Source: Ichthyophis bannanicus (lineage: Eukaryota > Chordata > Amphibia > Gymnophiona > Ichthyophiidae). Taken from it: a stretch of DNA of 64,000 nt. A program made the position numbers and the translations under genes. A model generated the notes under the pieces. It worked only from the letters and a program-made list of their open reading frames with translations. It ran no database searches and was not told the DNA's origin. Shown here one piece after another: positions 19,015 through 31,046 of this stretch. The stretch lies in contig CM066033.1 in NCBI GenBank assembly GCA_033557465.1, positions 1,244,975,523 to 1,245,039,522 on the forward strand, written 5' to 3'. Each line of letters begins with the position of its first letter. The stretch's first letter is position 1.

Positions 19015-20921
19015 CTTCTTGAGCGTAGCCTCTCCTCCACTGCTCTCCCAGCCCTGCACAGAAGGTTGCCTCGCCCTCTTTGCCCACCAGTAGCCCCTTA
19101 TCACCAGGGACAGTTGGGTGTTGGACATAGTCCACAAGGGCTATGCCCTGCATTTTCACCAACTGCCTCCACCATATTTTCCAGGGGAGCCTCCGAGGCC
19201 TCCCCTGCACACAGACCTTCTCCTGCAAGAGCTTCACGGTCTGTTGGTGGACAGGGCGGTGGAGCCTGTGCCTCCCCACTTCCAAGGTCATGGTTTCTAC
19301 TCCAGGTATTTCCTGGTGCCCAAAAGAACCGGTGGCCTTAGACCCATTCTGGACCTCAGGAACCTCAACAAGTTCCTAGTGAAGGAGAAGTTCAAGATGC
19401 TTACTCTTGGGACATTTCTGCCCTACCTCCAGCAGGGAGAATTGGCTATGCTCTTTAGATCTAAAGGATGCGTTCACTCACATCCTCAGTCATCCAGACC
19501 ATAGAAAGTACCTCAGGTTCATTGTGGGAGGAAACCATTATCAATACAGAGTGCTGCCTTTCGGCCTCACCTCTGCCCCCAGAGTCTTCACAAAGTGCCT
19601 AGCAGTGGTGGCGGCCTACCTGAGAAATCAGGGCATCTTTGTCTTCCCCTATCTGGATGACTGGCTCATCAGGGGTCAGACGTGCCAGGAGGCCAGACAA
19701 GTCACCCTCAGAACTATTGCTCTTCTTCAAAGGCTGGGGTTTGTCATAAACTTTGCAAAGTCCACTTTGCTCCCCTCCCAGAACTTGGAGTTCATAGGAG
19801 TAAGGTTAGACTCTCTGCTTGCAAAGGCTTTCTTGCCAGCAGACAGGGCCCAAAGGTTGATGGCCTTGGCAGCTCCCTTTCTCAGCAGGTCACTGGTCTC
19901 CACCAGGCTCTGTCTAAGACTTCTTGGCCACATGGCTTCGACAGTACATGTGACTCCCAGTGCCAGGCTCCATATGAGGCCTGCGCAGTGGTGCCTTCGG
20001 ACTCGGTGGTCACAGGCCACAGGCAGCCTCAGAGACAAAGTAAGGGTGTCCAGACAAATTCTGACCTCCCTCAACTGGTGGCTACATCCACCCAACTTGC
20101 TGAAGGGAGTGCCCTTTCAGATCCCTGGGCACACGGTGGTCCTGACCACCGACGCCTCCCTGCAGGGCTGGGGAGCTCATTGTCTAGACAAGTGCACCCA
20201 GGGCCTGTGGTCTCCTTGGGAGGCGGCACAGCAGATCAATCTCCTGGAACTCACGGCTATTCGCCTAGCTCTCAAAGCTTTCTCTCCTGCCTTGGCTCAT
20301 CAATCTGTCCTTGTTCAGACAGACAACCAGGTGGCCATGTTTTATGTGAACAAACAGGGCGGGACTGAGTCCAGGCTCCTTTGTCGGGAAGCTCAAGACC
20401 TTTGCCCTAAAGCACAGCATGCTCCTCAGGGCTGTGTACCTTCCAGGCCAGGAGAACTACCTGGCCGACAGGTTGAGCAGGATTCTGCAGCCCCAAGAGT
20501 GGCAGCTGCATCCCTTAGTGCTTCAGAAGATCTTCCTGAAATGGGGTCTTCCTTGGATAGATCTGTTTGCCAGTCCACTGAACAAACAGCTGCCTCAGTT
20601 CTGCTCCAGGCAACCGCATCCTCTGCGGATGGCAGCAGATGCTTTTCTGATTCCATGGTCTCAGGGCCTCCTGTATGCGTTTCCTCCCACGCCCTTGGTG
20701 GCCCGAAGTCTCTTCAAGATTCTTCAGGGCAAGGCCTCGGTCCTGCTGGTGGCTCCCTGGTGGCCGAGACAGCCTTGGTTTCCACTTCTGCTTCAACTGG
20801 CGGTGGATCCCCCACTGCCTCTGGGGTTGCAACCCGACCTGCTCTCTCAGGATCAGGGTTCCCTTCTGCACCCCAATCTCAAAGCTGTCAATTTGATGGC
20901 CTGGAGGCTGCAAGGGTAGTT
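19015..20921 (+). pseudogene. RT / RNase H / methyltransferase pseudogene of C1
   Basis: RT: FLVPKRTGGLRPILDLRNLN (about 19310-19370), SLDLKDAFTHILSHPDHRKY (about 19455-19510), VLPFGLTSAPRVFTK (about 19553-19597) and YLDDW (about 19650-19664) intact. RNase H: VLTTDASLQGWGAHC, LLELTAIRLALKAF and TDNQVAMFYVNKQGG to about 20363, after which an indel near 20385 moves the frame. Methyltransferase in the second frame: IDLFASPLNKQLPQFCSR (about 20560-20612), YAFPPTPLVARSLFKIL and LLVAPWWPRQPWFPLLL, ending at the stop near 20919. A frameshift near 19440 also splits the RT. Confidence 0.86.
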
Positions 20922-21455
20922 TTGGCTCCCTGGGGCTTACCTCAGGAAGTTGAGGAGGTTGTCTTAGCCTCTTGGAAACAGTCCACTAGAAAAACCTATG
21001 CTCTCAAATGGCAAAGGTTTTCTGTGTGGTGTCAGCTACGTACAGAGGATCCTTTCTCCTGTACTGTACCAGTAGTGCTTCAGTATTTACTCCACTTGTC
21101 CAATCAGGGACTCAAGTCCAATTCTGTTCGGGTCCACCTCTCAGTTCTAGCAGCTCACCACTCACTGGTGGAGGGGCATTCTCTGTCAGGTCACCCCTTG
21201 GTGTCCCGCTTTCTCAGGGGCTTGCTTTTGCTCAAGCTTCCAATCCGTCCTCCTGCCCCTGAGTGGGAGTTGAATGTGGTCTTACAGCAACTGACCCGCC
21301 CACCTTTTGAGCCGATGGCTACTTGTCCACTATGCTTCCTATCCTGGAAGACACTTTTCCTGATAACCTTACCTCGGCTAGTTGAGTGAGTGAGCTTCAG
21401 GCCCTGGTCTGTGATAGGCCTTTGACCAGGATTTATAGGAACAGGGTAGTCCTCA
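20922..21455 (+). pseudogene. Tyrosine recombinase N-terminal half of C1
   Basis: Reads EVEEVVLASWKQSTRKTYAL (about 20944-21000), then LHLSNQGLKSNSVRVHLSVL and PPFEPMATCPLCFLSWKTLF up to a stop near 21387; the first catalytic arginine region (normally ARRVSEL) reads PRLVE-stop. Homology to C3 continues in broken form to about 21455 and then ends. No HxxR or tyrosine box remains. Confidence 0.8.
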
Positions 21456-22259
21456 GTGTGGGCTTTGTCTAGCCCCTCCTCACCAGCAACCTGCAGGGCT
21501 CTTGGAGCTACAGAAAACTACATTCAAAGCAATGAGAAGGTAATCTAAAAGACAGCGATAAAATACAACACACTTCTATATAAATACACCAAAGCTTTGG
21601 GAGAGAAACAAATAGAACCAAAGTTCTCTTTGTTTACTCTAACTACTAGCCATGGTTCACTTTATTTATAAGGCTCTTTTGGATGATACAGCATAATTTC
21701 ACTTTATTATTACACGTCAATTATTACGTCTTTATCACATCATAGGTCAACTTTTAATCAGTGTAGGTCAGTATGAGGAGACATACATGTATTCCAAGCA
21801 TAATTGTTTACTGCTGACTGCTTGGTATCTACTAACCCTGAGACAGAGAGGCTAGAGTACAAGCTGCCCTTTTCTTTTTTTTTTAAGACGTTTATTTTCA
21901 TTTTACAACAAACAAAAGTAACAACACACCAAAAGATACAAATACACACATACAATAAGGAAAACAACCCCAATTACCCCCCACCCCTATGCTTCTTCTC
22001 TAAACTAAGAAGAGTTATCACATAAGCGCTTACACACAACAGTTATTGTACAGCAAACAAGCAGAAATGGTATTGATGATACAGGCTGATCCTGTGGCAG
22101 AAATGTATACAAAAGTAAACAGCCAAATGAGAGCAGTTAGCAGTTAGAACATAATCATGGAACACCTTCCTTTTAAACAAGCAGTGAAGGGCTTGAGTGG
22201 AAGAGATTGACAGACGAGGTAGTTGCTCATAATTACAGTAAAATGGACATAATTCCACC

Positions 22260-22440
22260 AATCATTGAGGTTCAGATGGGAGCCAATTTCCAGTATTTCG
22301 TAATGAAGGAGATAGGAAATAGCTATACCCAGTAAATGGGCCTCCTGAAAAAACACTAACTCAGAATAATCATGATTAAGAGAACTAGGGATTGTCCCTC
22401 CTTGGAATGGACTATTGATGCCTTTTACAGTCAGTAATGA
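22260..22440 (-). pseudogene. Remnant of L1 ORF2 endonuclease N-terminus
   Basis: The minus strand reads LTVKGINSPFQ (about 22432-22400) and, 20 residues on, SELVFFQEAHL (about 22365-22333). These correspond in order and spacing to the NVxGLNSP and FLQETHL motifs that open the L1 apurinic-type endonuclease; the Glu of QE is a known metal ligand. Nothing resembling the remaining endonuclease or RT follows. Confidence 0.68.
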
Positions 22441-22886
22441 TAACGTACATAAAGCAATGCCAAATAGTTAAACAAGCTGAAAAAGAAACATAATAGCGCA
22501 CAGAGGTACACAATGTCGCTCATAGTACCGGTAAATGACTGCAGAAACAACATGATAGGAATTAAACTAAGGAAAACCATGAAGCGCCCCTTATAACAAA
22601 ATAAGCACCGGAGTGCCATAGAGAAGAAGCAAAACCCCAGAAATCACTGGCGGCCTGATGTCTGCGGGGAGAAACCCCAGAGAAGGCCTGAATTGTAACA
22701 TAAATCCTACAGTGCTATACAGGCTCCGAAACTAACCAAGGATCTCATCGTGGAAAGAAAGGAGACCAATAAGGTATATATAAAGAGAAAGAAAAGTCCA
22801 GGCAGTCTCCGTTTCAGGCAGCGATTACCGCATCGGGCCATTCAAAATGGCGGACAGTTCCAGCGGATTCCATCCAAGCTGTTGGA

Positions 22887-23736
22887 TTAGCGCATCTGGT
22901 CTGCTTCTTTAGAAGCTAGAAATGTTGCTAGCAGATCAGGATCTTCGAAGGTACGAGTTTGGTTATGGAGAGTCACTCTGAGCTTCGCTGGATATAAGAT
23001 GCCGAAGCGAGCCTGTAACTGTTGAAGTCTAGGTCGAAAAGCAAGGAGTCTCTTCCGACGGTCAGCTGTGGGCTTAGCCAAGTCAGGGAAGAAGGAGACT
23101 TTATGATTTTCAAACTCCAAATGACGATTCGCCCGGGCAGCATTTAGAATTTGCTCAACTTGCTGATATCTCAGTAGACGAAAAAATGATGGGCCGGGGG
23201 GTCGTCCGATTGAGCGCCATGCTGGCAGGAACACGATGTGCTCGGTCAATTTCCAGATCTCTGTAAAAAGTAATCTTCAGCAAGGAGGGAAGAGTTTTGA
23301 CCAGGAATTCTCTCATATCTCCTGCTTCCGCGCCCTCCGGTACACCAATGAGCCTTACATTGTTGCGACGGGCTCGATTATTGCTATCCTCTAACTCTTT
23401 TTGTAGATTCTGTATCTGACGCTCAGCCTCATCCAGTTTCACCAAGCGCACCACGTGCGAGTCGAGGACCCCCGCCATATTGTCCTGCCGTAATGAAAGA
23501 CCTTCAAAACGATCCTGAAGCACACCAAAATCTTCTCTCATGGCTCGGAGCGCTTCTCCGTTGGACTGCACCAGTTCCTTCACACCACGTATTTCCTCCA
23601 AGATCTCCTGTTGCATTTCGGGGTTATCCCGAAATGGCACCATCTTTTGTGGGGAAGGCAGCTCTGTCTTGGAACGTTTTCCGTGTGAAGAAGAGGGAGA
23701 TCCGAAGTCTAAGCGCGCTGGTTTATGGGCCGCCAT
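22887..23736 (-). pseudogene. L1-like ORF1 protein, one frameshift
   Basis: I take the start at ATG 23736 (MAAHKPARLDF); an upstream in-frame ATG at 23769 is possible. A heptad-rich coiled coil occupies about 23640-23400, followed by RRNNVRLIGVPEGAEAGDMR (about 23375-23315), the RRM-like core, and RDLEIDRAHRVP (about 23270-23235), a signature of L1 ORF1p. After a frameshift near 23200 the C-terminal domain continues: SFFPDLAKPTADRRK, QARFGILYPAKLRV, to the stop at 22887. Total length about 280 residues, normal for ORF1p. Protein family differs from that at 3060-4136. Confidence 0.85.
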
Positions 23737-24030
23737 CTCCCCCGAGGCACCCCGGTAAGTTCGGAGCAAAATATCAAGTTAATGTAGGTATTAAGTCAGG
23801 ATTCTGAGTAGGCCCCTCGGGAGCTTCAGCGCGAAGCGTCTAACCCGCTGGACATCAGGCTCCGCCCCAAGCTGCCCTTTTCTTTATTTACAGGACATGT
23901 ACCTTCACCTACTTAGTAAGCAAATATATGAAGTTTATTACAAAGCACGGTTCTGAACAAAATTAACTCTTTCTCAGGTGTACTTAGACAGTCCGATTGT
24001 GTACACCACCCTGTACAAATAAACATACTT

Positions 24031-24631
24031 TCAGTCCCTCCTCTGATTCTGCAAAGAATCATTTCTAAAGTAAGGAAACTCAGACATTGTCACCAAAGTA
24101 GAATTAATACTAGTTTCTGAATCACTCTGTAACATCAATGTAGGGGTCAGTGATTCCACTGATTTCTTACAGCAAGCTGATAGTACACAGAGAATTAATA
24201 CTCCTAGAATGAGAATTCTCAACAAACCAAGCAAAGAAGCTAATAAGCCTTGCAAAGGCCTGGATAATGAATTCCAAAATGAAGAAACAGAATCAAATAG
24301 AGCTGAAAAAGAACTTACATAACCCTCACTTGAAACAAAAGTACGGTTCTTAACTCTATCCAATAGGCCTTTTACTATTTTCCCATTATTATCAAGCACA
24401 CTACAACAAAAATCAACTACAACAAAAATCAACTATTACTTCACACACACACCATTTTCCTTTGCTAGGAGAAAATCTAAAGCCATTCGGTTCTGGGCTG
24501 CATAAGCTGACACTTTGGACCTTGCAATACACACTAATTGCCTCAGTAAGAAGCAGAGCAGCCACTATGGCTTCATCCTGAGGGGAAACATCCCTTTTTC
24601 TTCTTAAAGATTTGTTCAGGATTGATAACAA
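24031..24631 (-). pseudogene. Retroviral envelope transmembrane-subunit remnant
   Basis: Two overlapping minus-strand frames. The C-terminal one contains a long hydrophobic segment (about 24255-24175) preceded by a short amphipathic stretch and followed by a Cys pair and a polar tail of about 45 residues, the layout of a retroviral membrane anchor and cytoplasmic tail. The upstream frame has a basic RRKR cluster near 24600, placed where a furin-type site could lie, but this is weak evidence. Broken by a frameshift and short; no receptor-binding subunit is recognised. Confidence 0.5.
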
Positions 24632-25582
24632 AGTAATATAGTAAAGTTCAATGCACTATGGGGTATCCACCAGGGCTATATAGCAGGTACCTGACCAACC
24701 TCTGGGAAGCTCTGTATATACAAAAGTATCACACACACAAAATAATCTCCTTCTAAAGTCACTAAGCCCTCTTCCCAGAGTGTCAAATTCCGAGGACAAA
24801 ATATATTCTGTATACAATTACTCACAGCCCACTGAGTCGTGACCATTTTATTAAATCATTTCACTTTAACTCCGGTTAGGTATGCCTAGGTCTGAACTAG
24901 AGGCATCCAAAGGGTAGCCAGAACTACACACTTGGTTCCCTTTAACTGGCATCAATTGTAAATTACTGAACCTGTACATGGGATCTTTATACCTATATCT
25001 TTAATTATTCTAGGTTCTGTGTTTGTATAAGACCATATGTCACAAGACTCTTCAAAGGTCTTAGGCCTAGCTATCACTGTTGGAAGGCAAACAGCAAACT
25101 TTGATAAATTTAAATGTTTTTTTCATCAAGTGTAAATGTGCCTCAAAAATATTTGGATAGTCCCTCTAACATCCCCATGATTCTGAATGCAATACTGCTT
25201 CATTAATAATATGCCACAGCACATCTAGGACCAGATTAGGAAATATGCATAGCAACAAAAATATTCTAAAACAAACTAAAGATATACCTACTCTTCTTAA
25301 TACTTTTCTTAAGATGATGAAGAGATATACTATAGCTATACTGGCCCTCTAATTCTCAATTACTTTGAGGTAGAGGTTAAGTACCTAAAGGTCATTACAT
25401 ATATATCAGGAAAATATTAATCTAAACTAACCTCATCCCTCTAAGCCTTACTATAAATGCTAAATAAAAGCATTTTACATGAATAGTCCATTTATAATTT
25501 ACTTAATACAATAATCTCTCTGTAATGTCACTGTTGTTCTTTCAGAAAGTACTTTAAATCATAAAAGTCCTTTTCTTCAATA

Positions 25583-26084
25583 TCACTGTTGTCCAGCAAG
25601 TCTCTGTGTTGCAAACTCTTGATTCACCGATACAGGAAACCACCTTCTGATCTTGTGATTGGGCCACTGTATAAGATGCATCCAACGAGAATGTTTTTCC
25701 ACTTTACAAGCTGAGTATCCCACCAAGAACACATGACAAAGACCAGGAACTTGGGAGCCAGGAGTGTCTTCGGATGCAGTCTTAATCAGGACCCAATCCG
25801 GTGGCTTCACTTCTGATAAAATAATTCTGCGGATCCCGGATATAAAGAACTTGTCATCTCGTTAAGGAGTCTCTTGCAATAAAAGGGAAACAAAATAGGA
25901 CTGAGTGCAACCATGCACAATAAGTTAAGATATCGCTGCGCAACACCTGGGGGTCTGGGATAACTGCCAAGGCATATGGAGAAGGAGCTAGACATCCATT
26001 AACTATTTCAAATGGTGTCAGGCTGGAGGAAATACACACTGCCATAAGGGCAAAGGAAAGGCTTTTATTCAATCGGAGGCTCAA
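25583..26084 (-). pseudogene. Retroviral integrase C-terminal remnant
   Basis: The minus strand gives a segment around LTPFEIVNG (near 26030-26000), matching the end of the integrase catalytic core in simple retroviruses, then after a frameshift KPPDWVLIKT and a W-x-H motif (about 25810-25660), matching the SH3-like C-terminal domain. The catalytic DDE residues are not visible upstream, where homology is lost near 26090. Lies 5' of the envelope remnant on the same strand, as in pol-env order. Confidence 0.68.
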
Positions 26085-26099
26085 TTCTGTATCAGAGTG

Positions 26100-27586
26100 T
26101 ATAAATGACCTTTTGGGAATACCACCTCCCTCCTCTGATACAGGGCAGATCTACAAAACAGGTTGCAAAATCAAAATAAAATGAGTTTGGCAGGCAGGAA
26201 TCTTAATATCTGTCCTTAAACTAACCCTACAGTGCCAGTCCTGAAACAGTGCAAACAGATTGTACCAAAAAAAACAATAACAAAAAGACAAAATGCATAA
26301 CCACGGCGGTAAAGCTTATGCTGCAGGAACAGGGCAAGTAGAAACAAAAGACGGTCAGGGCAAATAAACAGATGATTCTCTTTCCAGCAGCCCGGAACAT
26401 CACGAAGTCCAAACCTGGGTTTCAAAAGAAGTATCTTGCTATTGCTGCAGGCGAAAGGGAAAACAAAGTCATCTTTAACAGTGCTAAATACAGCGATGTC
26501 AGTGACACTGATACCAGAAGAGCATCTTTTCGGTTCACAAAATGGTGTCCTTTGGATTTCAGAACTGCGACGTGTGCTGGCAAGAAGCACTGTAGAACCA
26601 GAAACTCAATAAGATTCAATTGCAAAAATCACCACTACACAGACACATCATTAATTCACTCTGAATAAGAGCCCACTGGCTTACAACCAGTCAGGAAAGC
26701 TCACAAAAGCACACAGATAGCAGATAAAGCAGAAATAGCCACAAACAATTTGAATGGTTTACAGTAACCATGGCACTCTTCCCAGTACATTTCTACATTT
26801 AAAACAAACCTCCCACTGCGATAATGTGGAAGCTACGCAATAACAATATTTTGAGAAATAAATTGCAGTTGAGACAGATTTAACCCTCAAACCTAACTTA
26901 GCAATATAAGCTAATAAAGACAAGAAATCTGACCAATAACATACGTAATTTAGTCTACATTAAGAACAAATCATTCACATAATAAACTAAAGAGGAATGG
27001 TTGAGTCTTACATCAAATAATGCAGTTCTTAGGGCCTGTGCAAATATGCAGGACTAACCTTCAAAAAGAACAAATAAAAACAAAGCTGCTTTTTCTTTGC
27101 CAAGTCATACTGAAAATAAGCAGGTCGCAAATCTACAACAAAAGTCCAGGTGGCCCTTGAAAGTACCAAGGGAGAAATTGACAAAATCACATTATTTACT
27201 GCTCACAGGTCTTGCACAAATCTATAAGTCTTACCGTCAGCCGTTAACACAGGAAGAATTGAAGTCTTACATAAAGAAGTTGTACGATTATGACACCTTG
27301 TTTCTAGAGATCTTCAAGCACAGAACAACTTCCTTCACCGACGGCTGCTGGCAGTGGACACAGCTTGAGTCTAGGAAACTGAATTCCAGGTTTCACGATG
27401 ATCCTCACAGCCGGGATAGAAAGGCATCCGATATCTGATCCCAGCATTGTCCATAAAGAAGAAAGCTTTCCAGGATGGCATCTGCAGGAAACGGCACTTC
27501 AGAGAGAGAATACAGCTGGTCTTCGCACTTAGCCAGGATAAAGTGAAATCAGCAGCTACCGGAGCTCTCTGACCATCAAGGCCACT
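26100..27586. other. AT-rich unassigned sequence
   Basis: No credible gene. Short frames on both strands (for example 27097-27438 plus) show no recognised motif. May be retrovirus leader, LTR or unrelated insertion sequence. Confidence 0.4.
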
Positions 27587-29297
27587 CCTGACCACTCCAT
27601 CACGGATTGTGTGTCCTGTGCCATGATGTCTAAAAGAGGTCGGCAGAACCAAGCTGCCAAGCTCAGTACCCTGTTTCCCTCTGATGCGGCTTCGGTGGCA
27701 TCGATGTCTAACAGGGCTGCTTCTTCCTCCCGTGGATCTCAGGTAACTAAACACAAATCCAGCCGGTCCTCGAAGGGTAGATCTCCTTCTAAGCATCGAG
27801 ATGCCTCTGGCGTTGCCCTCGAGGATTCTGCACCGTCAAAATTACCCCGGCGGGAGGCTTCGGCTTCCAAAGCATTATCGGGGTTCCAGGATGTTCTCGA
27901 TGGCTCGGCCTCGACAGATCTCCTGGTGCCATGCTCTGGGGTACCGGTGGTCTCCACCGGTACCGACATCCAGGCATTGGCGGCAAATATGGGCCAGTGA
28001 ATTCTGACCATGGAATGCAGTCTGGCGGCTTTCCTTGCGGCATCGACACCCTTGGTACCGCGACAGACAACTCCACCGGCACCGGTACCGATAGCATCGG
28101 CATCAGTGTGTGCGCTGCCGGTATCCTGTCTTCCGATGCCCGCCGGTACCGATTTTCCGTTACCGGTTACTCCCGGTACCGACCTTGGTCAGTACGGTTA
28201 TCGGGCTCTACAGGAGCATCCGGACAGACGATACTTCGAGTCCTCAGAAGAATCTGAGGATTCTGTAAGTTCTGTCGATGCAGCGATGCTTCTTCCAGAG
28301 GAGTCCTCCTCCCCTAAACGCAGGATGTCTCCTCCAGAAAACATGTCTTTCCAAGACTTCATCAGAGAGGTGGCTCGGGGCCTATCCATTATTGTGGCCC
28401 CTGAAACAGAGCCAAGGACCAAGGAGTTGGAAATTTTACAATATCCCAAAACTCCTAAGGAGGCAGCTACCTTACCCATTCATGAGATTCTATATGATCT
28501 CATGTTAAGGATGTGGGAAACACCTCTTACCACCTCTCCTCATTCTCGTAGGTTGGATACTATGTATCGTGTCCCTCCTTGTCCTGGGTTCCATAAGACT
28601 CAGCTTCCTCACCACTCTATTGTGGTGGAGTCAGCTATGAGAAGGATCAGAAGTGCAAAAAGACATGTCTCTAATCCTCCAGGACGTGAATGCAGATCCC
28701 TGGATGTTTTTGGACGTAGAGTCTTTCAAGCTTCCATGCTTGCTGCAAGAATCAGTTCCTATTGTCTCTACATGGGAATGTTCCTAAAGGAGGTCACAGA
28801 TCATTTACAGACTTTAAGTCCTTTCATTTCTGAGGATAAAAGACAGGACTTTCTTACTTGGGTCAAACATGCCCAAGATGTCTCTAAATTCTCCAACCGT
28901 GCAGCCTTTGACTGCTTTGAGTGTATAAGCAGAACCTCGGCTATTGCCATAGGTGCACGTAGAATTGCTTGGCTCCAGGCATCTGATTTAGAGCTCTGGG
29001 TACAAGATAAATTGGGAAATATCCCTTGTACTGGTGAGAACCTGTTTGGTAAAGATTGGCAGGAAAAAGCCAATGAAATGGATTCTGAAAATTCCACCTT
29101 GGATAGACTATCCAAGTCCACTGCTGTTCAAGAAAACATCTTTTTCTAAAAAGAAAATATTTTATCCTGCTTATGGTCAGCAGGCATCTTCTGCAGGTCA
29201 GTTTTCAACCAAACGTCAGCAACCACCCAAACAGAAGAAAGCAAAGGCTGCTAGGCCTCCACCGGCCCAGCAGCCTCAGCCTCCTCAGGGCCTTTGA
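27587..29297 (+). pseudogene. Gag pseudogene of B2
   Basis: Lacks the start codon and the first five ligands of the Cys/His module; begins at PDHSITDCVSC-like sequence. A GGTACC-rich Pro/Val/Ala segment lies at 27930-28190. The conserved core is nearly continuous from 28010 to 29149: MSPPENMSFQDFIREVARGL, MYRVPPCPGFHKTQLPHHSI and AFDCFECISRTSAIAIGARR. A frameshift near 29130 (loss of a few codons) moves the Lys/Pro/Gln-rich tail into another frame, which ends at CTT TGA, 29292-29297. Confidence 0.84.
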
Positions 29298-31046
29298 TTT
29301 TCAGCTAGAGAACTTAGCCTTTCTGGTTCTGGAAGGACCAGAACCCGTCCATTCCAGATGGGGGCAAATAACAGCAGAGCATTGGACACTCTCCATCATA
29401 AAGGAGGGGTACAAACTTCATTTTTCAAGCATGCCCCCTCACACAATAGTGAAGCAGTTCAATTCTCCGACCTCTCTCATCAACCTGTTAGGTCAGGAGG
29501 TTGCCATCCTTCTTGCCCAAGGGGCAATAGAAGAAGTGCTTCTTCATCAACAGGGCAGAGGGTTCTATTCCCCTTATTTTCTTATCCCAAAGAAAACAGG
29601 GGGATACAGACCTATCTTAGATCTCAGAGAATTGAACAAATTCCTTGTCAAGGAGAAATTCAAGATGATTTCTCTCGGAGCTCTGCTTCCATACCTTCAG
29701 AGTCCGGATTGGCTTTGTTCTCTAGATCTCAAGGATGCGTACACCCATGTCCTCATCCATCCAACCCACAGAAGGTTCCTTCGGTTCCTTTTTCAAGGAA
29801 AGCACTACCAATACAGGGTGCTTCCTTTTGGTCTGGCCTCAGCACCAAGGGTGTTCACGAAATGCATGGCTGTGGTAGCAGCATTTCTCCGCACTCTGGG
29901 AATATTCATCTTTCCTTACTTGGACGACTGGCTCATTCGAGCTCCAACACAGTCAGAGGCCAAGACTTCTCTATCCTGCACAATGCGTATCCTTCAGTAT
30001 TTAGGGCTGGTAATAAACATCCCAAAATCCAGTCTGACTCCCACTCGATCTTTAGAGTTCATAGGAGCTTTTCTGGATACCACAAGGGCAAGGGCCTATC
30101 TTCCCCAGGCCCGTTGCCTTCGCTTGGTGCAGTTAGCTTCTCAAGCAGTGCTAAAGCCTCATCTAACTGCTCGAGAAATGTTGCAATTGCTGGGCCACAT
30201 GGCATCAACCATGCATGTGGTTCCATATGCTAGCCTCCACATGAGGGCAGCTCAGTGGACTTTATCCACCCAATGGACCCAGGCATTAGGGTGCCTGTCA
30301 GACAAAATAACAAACACAAGTCGCCTCATTTTGTCCCTCCAATGGTGGAGGTCCACTCAAAATCTGTTGCTGGGGTGCCCCTTCCAACAACCCTTACCCC
30401 AAAGCAACTCTCACAACAGATGCTTCTCCAAAGGTTTGGGGAGCTCATCTGCAAGACTTCTCCACCCAGGGCACCTGGTCTCCACAAGAGAGCTGTCTGC
30501 ATATCAATCTCTTGGAACTCAGAGCAATTTTCCTGGCTCTGCGAGTGTTCCACTCCCTGCTCAGCTGCAAGACAGTCCTCATTCATACGGACAATCAGGG
30601 GGGAACGGGCTCTGTCGCTTTGCAACGAAGCTTTGCCACTATGGGCCCTCGCCAGAGAGAATCAGATTCATCTGCTGGCAGTATATCTTTCAGGCATTCA
30701 AAACTCATGGGCGGACAGACTCAGTCGAGTTCTCCTTCCACACAAGTGGTCTCTGCATGCAGACCAGATGACCAGGCCACAGATGCTTTCCTCTTCCATT
30801 GGGGTCAGGACTTCCTATATGCTTTTCCACCCATTCCCCTAATTCCCAAGACCCTATTCAAGCTTCAGAGAGACAAAGGCCACATTGGCCACGGCAGGTG
30901 TGGTACCCTCTGCTCCTGCATCTCTTCTCAAACTCCATCTGTGGAGTTAGGATCTGCTCCAGATCTCCCGTCTCAGGAGGATGGGATGTTGTGGCATCCC
31001 AATCCCCACTCTCTGCATCTCAGGGCCTGGTTGCTGAGAGCCTAGA
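29298..31046 (+). pseudogene. RT / RNase H / methyltransferase pseudogene of B2
   Basis: RT is the best preserved of family B: FLIPKKTGGYRPILDLRELN, SLDLKDAYTHVLIHPTHRRF, VLPFGLASAPRVFTKCMAVV and YLDDW (about 29915-29929) all in one frame from before 29300 to about 30390. A frameshift follows. RNase H shows a 27-base deletion removing VAMFYxNKQ after the TDNQ motif (near 30595). The methyltransferase N-terminal motif (IDLFAS...PRFCSR) is also deleted near 30770; YAFPPIPLIPKTLFKLQ remains at about 30818-30870. So RH and MT cannot function even if frames were continuous. Confidence 0.86.

Larger units (their letters stand above)
16675..21455 (+). mobile_element. DIRS-like retrotransposon, family C, copy C1 (3' truncated)
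   Basis: Begins TTTTCTCCTTGACCATGCAG, a variant of the C3 left end, and proceeds through the ITR, gag, RT/RH/MT and about half of YR. The match to C3 stops near 21455, where retrovirus-like sequence takes over, so the YR catalytic half, ICR and right ITR are missing. Inserted in a T-rich stretch of B6. Confidence 0.88.
21877..23868 (-). mobile_element. L1-like element with ORF2 largely deleted
   Basis: A 1992-bp minus-strand insertion with a 16-bp target duplication AAGCTGCCCTTTTCTT at 21861-21876 and 23869-23884 and a 3' poly(T)/poly(A) end at 21877-21884. It carries ORF1 (22887-23736), then about 450 bp of spacer, then a short remnant of the start of the ORF2 endonuclease (22260-22440), and no RT. 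Present inside the LTR-like part of the retrovirus remnant, so it is younger than that element. Confidence 0.87.
21456..27586 (-). mobile_element. Degenerate endogenous retrovirus-like element, minus strand
   Basis: Between the broken ends of C1 and B2. On the minus strand I see an integrase C-terminal region (25583-26084), an envelope transmembrane-like region (24031-24631), a purine-rich tract just before about 24030, and then an LTR-like stretch with AATAAA signals (24030 down to about 21480, split by an L1-like insert). Gag, protease and RT were not recognised; 26100-27586 holds only short unrelated frames. Paired LTRs were not found by eye. Arrangement fits a gamma/epsilon-like simple retrovirus remnant. 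Boundaries are those of the flanking DIRS homology, not proven element ends. Confidence 0.6.

Noticed and set aside
26216..26590. Minus-strand 124-codon ORF with hydrophobic end as an envelope gene
   Set aside because: Lies upstream of the integrase remnant on that strand, has no Cys pattern or fusion-peptide-like context, and overlaps other random frames.
27097..27438. 113-codon plus-strand ORF next to the retrovirus remnant
   Set aside because: No recognised motif, no second copy, and composition like the AT-rich surroundings; treated as chance.
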